The translations under genes were made by a program, and so were the position numbers. A DNA stretch of 5,773 bases from Acidimicrobiia bacterium (GTDB lineage Bacteria; Actinomycetota; Acidimicrobiia; Acidimicrobiales; Ilumatobacteraceae): assembly GCA_013815505.1 (NCBI GenBank), contig JACDGA010000126.1, forward strand, positions 1 to 5,773, written 5' to 3'. Below the pieces are notes generated by a model. That model was not told where the DNA came from, did no database searches, and saw nothing but the letters and a program-made list of their open reading frames with translations. Positions 1-5,773 of the stretch are shown here, piece by piece (position 1 is the first letter of the stretch; every line of letters starts with the position of its first letter).

Positions 1-212
1 GCGACCACACCGATCACCGGACCGAAGCCTCCACCGCGCGAGAACGCCATGCCCGTGTTGAAGGCGAGGTTGAACCGCAGCGTCCAGAACAGATCGATCC
101 TGCGGCCGTCGTCGAGGGCGTTGAGCGCCCAGTGCTTCGTCAACTGGTCGAGCACCACGACGACGGCGGCGATCGCCAGTGGCCCGCCCGGCAGGCGGGC
201 CAACCACCTCAT
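1..212 (-). CDS. lspA: Lipoprotein signal peptidase (signal peptidase II), 3' end beyond the window
   Basis: LspA is an inner-membrane aspartyl protease that removes the signal peptide from prolipoproteins after diacylglyceryl transfer to the lipobox cysteine. Seventy N-terminal residues are visible. A hydrophobic first membrane segment (about residues 11-21) runs into DQLTK (22-26), the family's first conserved motif. Then comes FNLAFNTGMAFS (47-58), the conserved Asn-rich block usually written NxxxNxGAAFS, here with Met for the first Ala. The two catalytic aspartates of the family lie in the C-terminal half, which is off the left edge, so catalytic integrity cannot be judged. The ATG at 212-210 overlaps the stop codon of the upstream DksA-like gene in an ATGA junction, which supports this start and suggests translational coupling. 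The position after ileS and a DksA-like gene is the usual Gram-positive location of lspA. Confidence 0.95.
   Translation of the reverse strand, partial: MRWLARLPGGPLAIAAVVVVLDQLTKHWALNALDDGRRIDLFWTLRFNLAFNTGMAFSRGGGFGPVIGVV
209..212 (-). other. DksA-like stop / lspA start overlap (ATGA)
   Basis: The ATG of lspA (212-210) overlaps the TGA of the DksA-like gene (211-209). No separate strong Shine-Dalgarno is evident upstream, so lspA translation is probably coupled to that gene; this is inferred. Confidence 0.85.
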
Positions 213-1087
213 CGGCGGCCGATCCCCCCGACCTTTTCCTCGACGAGCACGGTCGCCCACGGGATCGCCTCGAGACGCGCCTTCGGCAGCGGTGCGCCGG
301 ACACCAGGGAATAGCCGTAGCTCCCCTTCTTGATGCGCTCGAGTGCCTCATCGATCTCCTCGACGGTCTGGCGGGCCTCCGCCGAGATCACGAGGTCGTG
401 ATCGCGCTCGACGACCATGGTGTCGCCCTCGCCGCTCTCGTCGTCGAACTGCACGTCACCCATCTCGCCCTCCTCGATGAGCGACTTCGCCTCCAACTCG
501 AGGCGGTCGGCCTGGCCGAGGAGGCGGACCCGTTCGGCCTGCAACGCGTCGCGCTGGGTCGTGAGGAACTTGGCGCTGAAGTCCTTTGTGTACGCGACAC
601 CGTCGCTGCGTCCCTTCGCCTTCGGCAGCTCGAACGTCGTGCCGTTGGCCCCTACCGCGCTGGGACGCACCGACGACGTGGCCCTCGCCGGCGACGCAGC
701 TGCCGTCTTCTTCGCCGGCGTCGCAGCTGCCGTCTTCTTCGCCGTCGACGTGGTCGCAGTGACGCGCTTCTTCGGCGTCGACGACGTCGCGGTTGTCGTC
801 TTCGTCGCCGCTGTCTTCTTCGCCGCTGTCTTCTTCGCCGCTGTCTTCTTCGCCGGCGCCTTCGGCGCTGCGGCTGAAGTGGCTTTCTTCGCCGGCGCCC
901 GCTTGGTCGAGGTCTTGGCGGTCGAGTTCTTGGCCGTCTTCTTCGCCGGCGACGTCTTCGTCGCGGACGCGGCGGACTTGGAGGTGCGCTGAGCTGGAGC
1001 TTTCCTGGAAGCCGACGACTTGTTCGCGGTTGTCGCCTTCTTGGCAGGCACCTTCTTCGGCGAGCCTGAGGCGGCACGTGTGGCCAT
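209..1087 (-). CDS. DksA/TraR-family protein with H1/HupB-like Lys/Ala-rich N-terminal tail and no zinc cysteines
   Basis: The protein has 292 residues. Residues about 9-140 are low complexity, rich in Lys, Ala, Thr, Ser and Pro, with repeated PAKK and KKTAA units. They resemble histone H1 or the C-terminal tail of actinobacterial HupB and should be disordered and DNA-binding. Residues about 168-285 look like a DksA/TraR domain: a coiled-coil region (about 170-255, with ERDHDL at 227-232), then GSYGYSLVSG (255-264) and ARLEAIPWA (270-278). Family members normally read YGxCxxCG and, after the PWA block, CxxC. Here those positions are Ser260, Ser263, Leu281 and Glu284, so the C4 zinc site is gone while its scaffold remains. 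DksA proteins bind in the RNA polymerase secondary channel and alter initiation. The gene occupies the same place as ylyA, a DksA-like gene between ileS and lspA in B. subtilis. RNA polymerase or nucleoid modulation is inferred. The ATG is the only Met before residue 209 and has a good ribosome binding site. Confidence 0.9.
   Translation of the reverse strand: MATRAASGSPKKVPAKKATTANKSSASRKAPAQRTSKSAASATKTSPAKKTAKNSTAKTSTKRAPAKKATSAAAPKAPAKKTAAKKTAAKKTAATKTTTATSSTPKKRVTATTSTAKKTAAATPAKKTAAASPARATSSVRPSAVGANGTTFELPKAKGRSDGVAYTKDFSAKFLTTQRDALQAERVRLLGQADRLELEAKSLIEEGEMGDVQFDDESGEGDTMVVERDHDLVISAEARQTVEEIDEALERIKKGSYGYSLVSGAPLPKARLEAIPWATVLVEEKVGGIGRR
687..740 (-). repeat. Tandem repeat, 2 x 27 bases, inside the basic tail
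   Basis: Two adjacent 27-base copies (687-713 and 714-740) differ at one base. On the coding strand they give KKTAAATPA followed by KKTAAASPA. The period is a multiple of three, so copy-number change would lengthen or shorten the tail without shifting the frame. Confidence 0.9.
807..851 (-). repeat. Tandem repeat, 3 x 15 bases, encoding KKTAA
   Basis: Three identical 15-base units (807-821, 822-836, 837-851) encode KKTAA three times at about residues 80-94 of the DksA-like protein. Identity at every third codon position, not only at the protein level, suggests recent duplication by slippage. Confidence 0.92.
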
Positions 1088-1095
1088 GTTGAGCG

Positions 1096-1100
1096 CTCCT
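1096..1100 (-). promoter_or_regulatory. Ribosome binding site of the DksA-like gene
   Basis: The minus strand reads AGGAG, eight bases before the ATG at 1087-1085. It is the clearest Shine-Dalgarno sequence in the window and fixes the start that includes the whole basic tail. The 44 bases between the ileS stop and this ATG show no hairpin with a T-run, so read-through from ileS is likely. Confidence 0.8.
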
Positions 1101-1131
1101 AGCGGGTCGGGAACCGCTGGACTCTAGCGCC

Positions 1132-4100
1132 TCACACCGCCGCGGCGGCGTTCGTGTCGCGCCGCAGCCAGATGTGAACCCCGAGGTCCTCTGCCGTCCG
1201 CGCCGAGAGCGCCGCGCCGTCATCGGGAGGCGTGAAATGCACCGTCGTGGCCAGCACTTCGGCGGCGATCAGATCTGCATGCTCGCGGATCGCAGCGCCC
1301 GTCTCGTCCTCGGCGACCGCCCACAGCTCGATGCGATCGGTCACCTCGAGCCCGGCCGACTTGCGAGTCTCCTGCACGAGTCGTGCGACCTCCCGTGCCA
1401 GTCCGGCGGCACGCAACGACGGCGTGATGTCGAGGTCGAGGGCGACGGTCTCCCCCGACTCGTTGACGACCGACCAACCCTCGTGCGGGCGCTCGGACAC
1501 GACGACGTCGTCGGGCCCGAGCTCGACCGGTTCGCCGTCGATGTCCACGGTTGCCCTCCCGCCACCACTGATGGCCGGTGCCAGGACGTCGTGATCGGCG
1601 GCGGCGATGGCTGCTGCGACGGTTTGGGTCCTCGGCCCGAACCGGGCGCCGAGCGACCGGAAGTTCGCCTTGACGGAGTACGCGACGAGTGACTCGTCCG
1701 ACGAGAGGGGCTCGACGCTCGCCACGTTCAGTTCGGCGGCAACCTCGTCGAGCAGTTCGGGTGGGAGGCGGGCGTGGCTCGACGAGCTGATGACGGCTCG
1801 GGCAAGCGGCTGACGGGTCTTCACCTTCGCCTCCGTGCGCGCTGCCCGACCCAGCTCGACGAGTCGCCGGGCGAGCTCGACAGCCCCATCGAGGCCGGCA
1901 TCGCGCAGATCGTCGCAGCGCTCGGGCCAGGAGGCGAGATGAACGGATTCGGGCCCATCCGGGTCGACCGCAGCGATCACGTCCTGCCACACCTTCTCGG
2001 TGAGGAACGGCACCATCGGAGCCATCAACCGCGTCAGCGTGTCGAGCGCGTCGTGCAACGTGCGCAGCGCCGCAGGGTCGCCGGTCCAGAACCGCCGCCG
2101 CGACCTGCGCACGTACCAGTTCGACAGGTCGTCCGTGTACGCCGCGATCGCCGTGCCGGCCTTCAGCGTGTCGTACTGCTCGAGCGCGCTCGTGACGACG
2201 TCGACGAGCGCAGCGGTGCGCGAGACGAGCCAGCGATCGAGCACGGGGCGGGATTCGACCGCCGGATCGCTGTCGCTCGGCCGCCAGCGCGACGTGCCGG
2301 CGTAGAGCACCTGGAACGACACGGTGTTCCAGTACGTGAGGAAGACGCGCCGGACGGTCTCGTTGATCGCGTCGTGCCCGACCCGTCGCGCCGCCCACGG
2401 TGACCCGCCGGCCGCCATGAACCATCGAACGGCGTCGGCGCCGTGCTCGTCCATCAGCGGGATCGGCGGCAGGATGTTGCCAAGGTGCTTCGACATCCGG
2501 CGACCGTCATCGGCGAGGATGATGCCGAGGCACAGGACGTTGCGGTACGACGACTCGTCGAACACGAGGGTGCCGATCGCCATCAGTGTGTAGAACCAGC
2601 CGCGCGTCTGGTCGAGGCCCTCGCAGATGAAGTCGGCGGGATACCCGGCGGCGAACTGCTCGGCCGATCGGGAGGCGTGGGGATAGCCGATCTGGGCGAA
2701 CGGCATCGATCCGGAGTCGAACCAGGCGTCGATCACCTGCGGTACTCGCTGTGCCGGTTCGCCACACGTCGGGCACGGGATCACCACGTCGTCGATGAAC
2801 GGCCGGTGCGGATCGACGTCGGCGACATCGTGGCCCGCCAGGCGACCGAGGTGCGCCCGAGACTCGACGCACACGGCGTGGCCGTCCGCACAGCGCCAGA
2901 TCGGCAACGGCGTGCCCCAGTAGCGATCACGCGACAGCGCCCAGTCGACGTTGTTGCGCAACCAATCGCCGTAGCGACCCCACTTGATCGTCTCGGGGAA
3001 CCAGTTCGTGGCCTCGTTCTCGCGCACGAGCGCGTCCTTCACAGCCGTCGTGCGGATGTACCACGACGGGCGGGCGTAGTAGATGAGCGGCGTGTGGCAT
3101 CGCCAGCAGTGCGGATAGGCGTGCTCGTACTGCATCGCCCGCACGAGGAGCCCACGCGCGGCAAGGTCGTCGACGAGCGCCGGGTCGGCCGACTTGAAGA
3201 ACGAACCACCGACGAGGGGCACGGTCGCCTCGAAGTGCCCGTCGGCCGTGATGGGGTTGACGACGGGGAGGCCGTCGCGGCGCCCGATCGCCATGTCGTC
3301 GGCGCCGAACGCCGGGGCCAGGTGGACGATGCCCGAGCCGTCGCTCACGGTCACGAACTCGGCGGCGGTGACCATCTGCGACGGTGCCGGCACGTCGACC
3401 AGCTCGAACGGCCGGGTGTACGTCCAGCCCTGCATCTGCGCGCCGAGGAAGCGTTCGCCGGTCGCCGTCCAGCCCTCGCCGAGCGCCTGCTCGACGAGTG
3501 GTTCGGCCACGACGAGCGCCTCGGCACCGTTGCTGACGGCGACGTAGGTGACGTCGGGGTGCACGGCGACGGCGGTGTTCGACACGAGCGTCCACGGCGT
3601 GGTGGTCCACACGACGAGCGACGCCGTGCCGCCGAGCGGACCGGACGTCAGCGCGAAGCGCACGTACACAGAGGGGTCGACGACGGTCTCGTAGCCCTGG
3701 GCGAGCTCGTGATCCGACAGTCCCGTGCCACACCGAGGGCAGTACGGCGTGACGCGATGGTCCTCGACGAGCAGGCCGCGCTCGAAGATCTGCGCCAGTG
3801 CCCACCACACGCTGTCCACGTAGCCGGGGTCCATCGTGCGATAGGCGGCGTCCGTGTCGACCCAGTAGCCCATCCGCTCGGTGAGCTCGGAGAAGTCGTC
3901 GACGTGACGCAGCACCGACTCACGGCAGCGGGCGTTGAACTCGGCGATGCCGTAGCGCTCGATGTCGCCCTTGCCGGCGAACCCGAGCTCCTTCTCGACG
4001 GCGAGCTCGACAGGCAGGCCGTGACAGTCCCACCCCGCTCTGCGCTCGACGTATCGGCCCTGCATCGTCCTGAACCGCGGGAAGACGTCCTTGAACACGC

Positions 4101-4308
4101 GCGCCTCGATGTGATGCGCCCCTGGCGCACCATTGGCGGTGGGAGGACCCTCGTAGAACGTCCACGGCTCGCCGCCTGCGGTCAGCGCGAGGCTCTTCGC
4201 GAACGTGTCGTTGGCGCGCCAGTACGCCAGGATCTCCCGGTCGACCGCTGGCAGGTCGAGCCGCGACGGGACGGGGCGGTAGACGCTCGCGCTGTCCGGC
4301 TCGGTCAC
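1132..4308 (-). CDS. ileS: Isoleucyl-tRNA synthetase, type 2 (IleRS2-like)
   Basis: This cytoplasmic class I synthetase charges tRNA-Ile and edits misactivated valine. It is complete at 1058 residues, close to the length of streptomycete enzymes. Order of elements: FYEGPPTANG (51-60) leading into GAHH (63-66) in place of the HIGH motif; WDCHGLPVELAVEKELG (93-109); CPRC (190-193); WTTTPWT (234-240) opening the CP1 editing domain; GSGIVHLAPAFGADD (324-338) with editing-site Asp residues; CWRC (401-404); CPTC (512-515); EGLDQTRGWFYTLM (563-576); RRMSKHLGN (603-611) in place of KMSKS; and an anticodon-binding region from about 690. The CxxC pairs probably bind zinc. GAHH, MSKH and the lack of a C-terminal Cys cluster mark the type 2 class. 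The start is GTG, overlapping the divIVA stop (GTGA), with only a weak Shine-Dalgarno, so translation is probably coupled to divIVA. There is no room for a T-box leader immediately upstream. Confidence 0.98.
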   Translation of the reverse strand: MTEPDSASVYRPVPSRLDLPAVDREILAYWRANDTFAKSLALTAGGEPWTFYEGPPTANGAPGAHHIEARVFKDVFPRFRTMQGRYVERRAGWDCHGLPVELAVEKELGFAGKGDIERYGIAEFNARCRESVLRHVDDFSELTERMGYWVDTDAAYRTMDPGYVDSVWWALAQIFERGLLVEDHRVTPYCPRCGTGLSDHELAQGYETVVDPSVYVRFALTSGPLGGTASLVVWTTTPWTLVSNTAVAVHPDVTYVAVSNGAEALVVAEPLVEQALGEGWTATGERFLGAQMQGWTYTRPFELVDVPAPSQMVTAAEFVTVSDGSGIVHLAPAFGADDMAIGRRDGLPVVNPITADGHFEATVPLVGGSFFKSADPALVDDLAARGLLVRAMQYEHAYPHCWRCHTPLIYYARPSWYIRTTAVKDALVRENEATNWFPETIKWGRYGDWLRNNVDWALSRDRYWGTPLPIWRCADGHAVCVESRAHLGRLAGHDVADVDPHRPFIDDVVIPCPTCGEPAQRVPQVIDAWFDSGSMPFAQIGYPHASRSAEQFAAGYPADFICEGLDQTRGWFYTLMAIGTLVFDESSYRNVLCLGIILADDGRRMSKHLGNILPPIPLMDEHGADAVRWFMAAGGSPWAARRVGHDAINETVRRVFLTYWNTVSFQVLYAGTSRWRPSDSDPAVESRPVLDRWLVSRTAALVDVVTSALEQYDTLKAGTAIAAYTDDLSNWYVRRSRRRFWTGDPAALRTLHDALDTLTRLMAPMVPFLTEKVWQDVIAAVDPDGPESVHLASWPERCDDLRDAGLDGAVELARRLVELGRAARTEAKVKTRQPLARAVISSSSHARLPPELLDEVAAELNVASVEPLSSDESLVAYSVKANFRSLGARFGPRTQTVAAAIAAADHDVLAPAISGGGRATVDIDGEPVELGPDDVVVSERPHEGWSVVNESGETVALDLDITPSLRAAGLAREVARLVQETRKSAGLEVTDRIELWAVAEDETGAAIREHADLIAAEVLATTVHFTPPDDGAALSARTAEDLGVHIWLRRDTNAAAAV
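4305..4308 (-). other. divIVA stop / ileS start overlap (GTGA)
   Basis: The GTG start of ileS and the TGA stop of divIVA share bases on the minus strand. Four-base overlaps of this kind commonly permit termination-reinitiation, and the sequence just upstream has no strong Shine-Dalgarno. IleRS synthesis may therefore depend on divIVA translation; this is inferred. Confidence 0.85.
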
Positions 4309-5279
4309 GTCCGCCGCTCGTCCACGGCGTCGTCGAGCGGCAAGCCCCCTCGCGGGGTGGGGTCGGCCGAGGTGCCGGCGGTGCCCGACCCGTCGAGGTC
4401 GTCGAGGTCGTCGACGTCGTCGAGGTCGTCGAGGTCGTCGACGTCACGCTCCTCCTCGTCCAGCTCGCCGGCGTCCTGTCGGTCGGCGATGTCGCCGGCG
4501 TCCTGTCGGTCGGCGATGTCGCCGGCGTCCTGTCGGTCGGCCATGTCGTCGGTTCGCTCGTAGGGCTGCGTGTCGTCGTCGTCATCGCTGGCCGCCGGTT
4601 CGTCGAGCGATGAGGCCGGCGACAGCGACGGGCGACGCATCGTGCCGAGCCCTCCCGGCACGCGCTCGACGAGCTCGGCGAGCATCGTCGCCGACTCACG
4701 GATCCGCTCGCGTTGCTCGATCATGAAGCCCTCGAGCGTGTCGACATCGGACTCCAACACGTTGCGTCGCGAACCGAGCGCCTGCACCTCCGACTGGACC
4801 CGCACGCGCTCGCCCTCGCCCTCGTTGCGCGCTGCCTCCTTGGCGTCCTCCACCAGCTGATCGGCCATGCTGCGTGCCTGGTCGAGCGACTGCGCAGCGT
4901 CGTCGCGCGCTGCGGCGAGGATCCGCTCGGCCTCGGCCTGAGCCTCGGCCACCGTCGTGTCGGCCGTGCGCTGTGCCAGCAGCAACGTGCGGCTGATCGT
5001 CTCGGACTCGTCGACCGAGGCGACGATCTCACGGCCCGCCTCGTCTTCGCCAGGCGCCTCGTCGCCGCCGTCGCCGGTGGCGGCCGGCGATGCCTGGCTC
5101 AGCTCCTGCAGTCGCGCAACCGCCGCTCGCGCACGCGCCTCCATGGCTCGTGTGTCGTTCTGCGACGCTTCCAGCGCCACCGCCACCTCGGCGATGAACG
5201 AGGTCACCTCGGACGTGTCGTATCCCCGCTTGACCGTCGAAAACGAGATCGCGCGGACCTTCTGAGGGCTCAGTTCCAT
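4305..5279 (-). CDS. divIVA: DivIVA-family cell-pole / growth protein with acidic repeat tail
   Basis: DivIVA (Wag31 in mycobacteria) binds curved membrane at poles and septa, and in actinobacteria it directs polar wall growth. The 324-residue protein starts with the lipid-binding DivIVA domain (about 1-37), containing KVRAISFSTVKRGYD and then SEVTSFIAEV. Arg18 and the GYD turn are kept. Lys17 stands where B. subtilis DivIVA has the membrane-inserting Phe. A short coiled coil (about 30-62) is followed by a Gly/Asp/Glu-rich linker (64-82) and a longer Ala/Glu/Arg coiled coil (about 90-205). The rest (210-324) is predicted disordered and strongly acidic, with a nine-residue ADRQDAGDI-type repeat (about 245-270) and DDLDDLDDV runs (about 279-296). 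An in-frame TGA nine bases before the ATG excludes a longer start. The gene lies 60 bases after sepF, its usual neighbourhood. The family call is firm; a polar-growth role is inferred. Confidence 0.93.
   Translation of the reverse strand: MELSPQKVRAISFSTVKRGYDTSEVTSFIAEVAVALEASQNDTRAMEARARAAVARLQELSQASPAATGDGGDEAPGEDEAGREIVASVDESETISRTLLLAQRTADTTVAEAQAEAERILAAARDDAAQSLDQARSMADQLVEDAKEAARNEGEGERVRVQSEVQALGSRRNVLESDVDTLEGFMIEQRERIRESATMLAELVERVPGGLGTMRRPSLSPASSLDEPAASDDDDDTQPYERTDDMADRQDAGDIADRQDAGDIADRQDAGELDEEERDVDDLDDLDDVDDLDDLDGSGTAGTSADPTPRGGLPLDDAVDERRT
4392..4442 (-). repeat. Nine-base repeats encoding an Asp-Asp-Leu/Val run
   Basis: Nine-base units of gtcgtcgag and gtcgtcgac (plus strand) run in tandem; the first copy is partial. 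The order is two gag units then one gac unit, twice over, giving a 27-base higher-order period. They encode DDL, DDL, DDV triplets in the DivIVA tail at about residues 279-296. Confidence 0.88.
4465..4545 (-). repeat. Tandem repeat, 3 x 27 bases, in the divIVA tail
   Basis: Units at 4465-4491, 4492-4518 and 4519-4545 are identical except for one base in the third, which turns Ile into Met. They encode the nine-residue unit ADRQDAGD(I/M) in the disordered acidic tail of DivIVA. Near-identical DNA suggests recent expansion, and the frame is preserved. Confidence 0.93.
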
Positions 5280-5339
5280 GGCCGCTCACAATACTCCGAG
5301 CACGTCGCGCGCCGGCGTGAGGGTGTCGCGCTGGCGGGG
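5280..5339. other. sepF-divIVA intergenic spacer
   Basis: These 60 bases separate the sepF stop from the divIVA ATG. They are too short to encode the YggT/SepG membrane protein that often sits here in actinobacteria. A GGAG on the minus strand lies about 14 bases before the ATG, too far for a good Shine-Dalgarno. I see no hairpin with a T-run and no convincing promoter. Confidence 0.7.
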
Positions 5340-5773
5340 TCAGTCGTACCCGTAGCCGTCGACCCGGGGCCGCACCGCCGGCGGCTTGAGGAGGTAGACG
5401 CCCGTCGCCACCTTCTCCATCGTGCCGTCGAGGCCGTAGCAGAGACCACTGGCGAAGTCGATCAACCGCCGAGCGACGTCGCGCTCGGCGCTCTCGAGGT
5501 TCATGATGACCGGTAGGCCCTCTTTGAACTTGTCGGCGACCTCTTGGGCCTCGTCGAAGCGGCGTGGCCGAACGGCATGGGGCTCGCTGCTACCGCCAGG
5601 AGACGGCGGCCGGCTCATCGGGTCGTGCGCCGGGGCGAGGCGCTCGGGTGAGTGCACGTTGACGGTGGGATCGCCGGCGATGCCGGGACGTCCACGTCCG
5701 TCGGGCGACGGGTAGGCAGGACGAGGCGCGGGGCCACGGGATTCGCCGACGCCGTCGTCGCCGTAGCCGCGAG
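5340..5773 (-). CDS. sepF: Cell division protein SepF, 5' end beyond the window
   Basis: SepF binds the C-terminal tail of FtsZ and anchors the Z ring to the membrane through an N-terminal amphipathic helix. The last 143 residues are visible; the frame is open to the right edge. An internal GTG at 5657-5655 could be mistaken for the start, but the upstream frame encodes a Gly/Pro/Arg/Asp-rich stretch beginning RGYGDDG, typical of the linker between the membrane helix and the core in actinobacterial SepF. The core (visible residues about 67-131) reads VRPRRFDEAQEVADKFKEG, then LPVIMNL (87-93), RRLIDFASGLCYGLDG (101-116) and VYLLKP (125-130), matching the SepF fold, with the Gly residues near the dimer interface. 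The protein ends in a short RVDGYGYD tail. The membrane helix is off the edge and cannot be checked. The ftsZ end of the division cluster is expected further right. Confidence 0.93.
   Translation of the reverse strand, partial: RGYGDDGVGESRGPAPRPAYPSPDGRGRPGIAGDPTVNVHSPERLAPAHDPMSRPPSPGGSSEPHAVRPRRFDEAQEVADKFKEGLPVIMNLESAERDVARRLIDFASGLCYGLDGTMEKVATGVYLLKPPAVRPRVDGYGYD

Larger units (their letters stand above)
668..1063 (-). other. Region encoding the basic histone-like tail (about residues 9-140)
   Basis: This part of the DksA-like gene encodes almost only Lys, Ala, Thr, Ser, Pro and a few Arg residues, with no acidic residue seen between residues 9 and 140. PAKK occurs at about residues 14-17, 47-50, 65-68, 78-81 and 124-127. 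The composition matches eukaryotic H1 tails and the HupB tails of actinobacteria. DNA or RNA binding by charge is inferred. The skewed codon content also opens long meaningless frames on both strands. Confidence 0.85.

Noticed and set aside
668..670. Internal GTG in the DksA-like gene that could give a tail-less isoform from residue 140
   Set aside because: The only Shine-Dalgarno-like GAGG is about 12 bases away, too far to be persuasive, while the upstream ATG has AGGAG at ideal spacing.
179..877. A 232-codon plus-strand frame ending in Arg/Leu/Cys-rich repeats
   Set aside because: It is the antisense shadow of the Lys/Ala repeats in the DksA-like gene; its repeats are explained by that composition.
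1088..1131. Possible terminator or promoter between ileS and the DksA-like gene
   Set aside because: Only a ribosome binding site is visible; there is no stable hairpin followed by a T-run and no paired -35/-10 elements.
2443..4563. A 706-codon open frame on the plus strand opposite ileS and divIVA
   Set aside because: It is antisense to a confidently identified ileS, is dominated by Arg, Val, Asp and Ala as expected from GC-rich antisense frames, and shows no recognisable motif.
5288..5293. TATTGT on the minus strand as a -10 box for divIVA
   Set aside because: It lies only a few bases from the ATG, and the position 17 bases upstream is GCCGGC with no -35 resemblance.
5655..5657. GTG as the start of a 105-residue SepF
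   Set aside because: The frame stays open upstream to the window edge and encodes a SepF-like linker; a start here would remove the membrane-anchoring helix.

Overview
This window is GC-rich and tightly packed. It carries five genes in a row, all on the minus strand, so transcription runs from the right edge to the left. In transcription order they are sepF (5' end outside the window), divIVA, ileS, a DksA/TraR-family gene with a long lysine/alanine-rich tail, and lspA (3' end outside the window). The GC content, GTG start, actinobacterial-type SepF and DivIVA, and an IleRS that resembles streptomycete enzymes motif for motif point to an actinomycete. An Acidimicrobiia-type lineage is my best guess, but that is inference.

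Layout: 5340-5773 encodes the conserved core and C-terminus of SepF, the FtsZ membrane anchor. After a 60-base gap, 4305-5279 encodes a DivIVA protein with an unusual, repeat-built acidic C-terminal tail. Its stop codon overlaps the GTG start of ileS (1132-4308) by four bases. After 44 bases containing a clear Shine-Dalgarno sequence comes the DksA-like gene (209-1087). Its stop overlaps the ATG of lspA (1-212) by four bases. There is no gene-free stretch longer than 60 bases, and I see no RNA gene, mobile element, CRISPR array or convincing terminator.

The order sepF-divIVA-ileS-dksA-like-lspA is an old Gram-positive arrangement downstream of the division and cell wall cluster. Bacillus subtilis has sepF-ylmG-ylmH-divIVA-ileS-ylyA-lspA. 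Here the ylmG (yggT) and ylmH positions are empty. The cluster links division and polar growth (SepF, DivIVA), isoleucine charging (IleS), probable RNA polymerase modulation (DksA-like) and lipoprotein maturation (LspA). The overlaps and short gaps suggest one polycistronic message with translational coupling at two junctions.

The region is mostly ordinary core genome. The best points for a second look are the DksA-like protein, which joins a histone-H1/HupB-like basic tail to a DksA domain that has lost all four zinc cysteines; the GAHH form of the HIGH motif in IleRS, which in type 2 IleRS is linked to mupirocin resistance; and the 27-base-periodic repeats in two of the genes.
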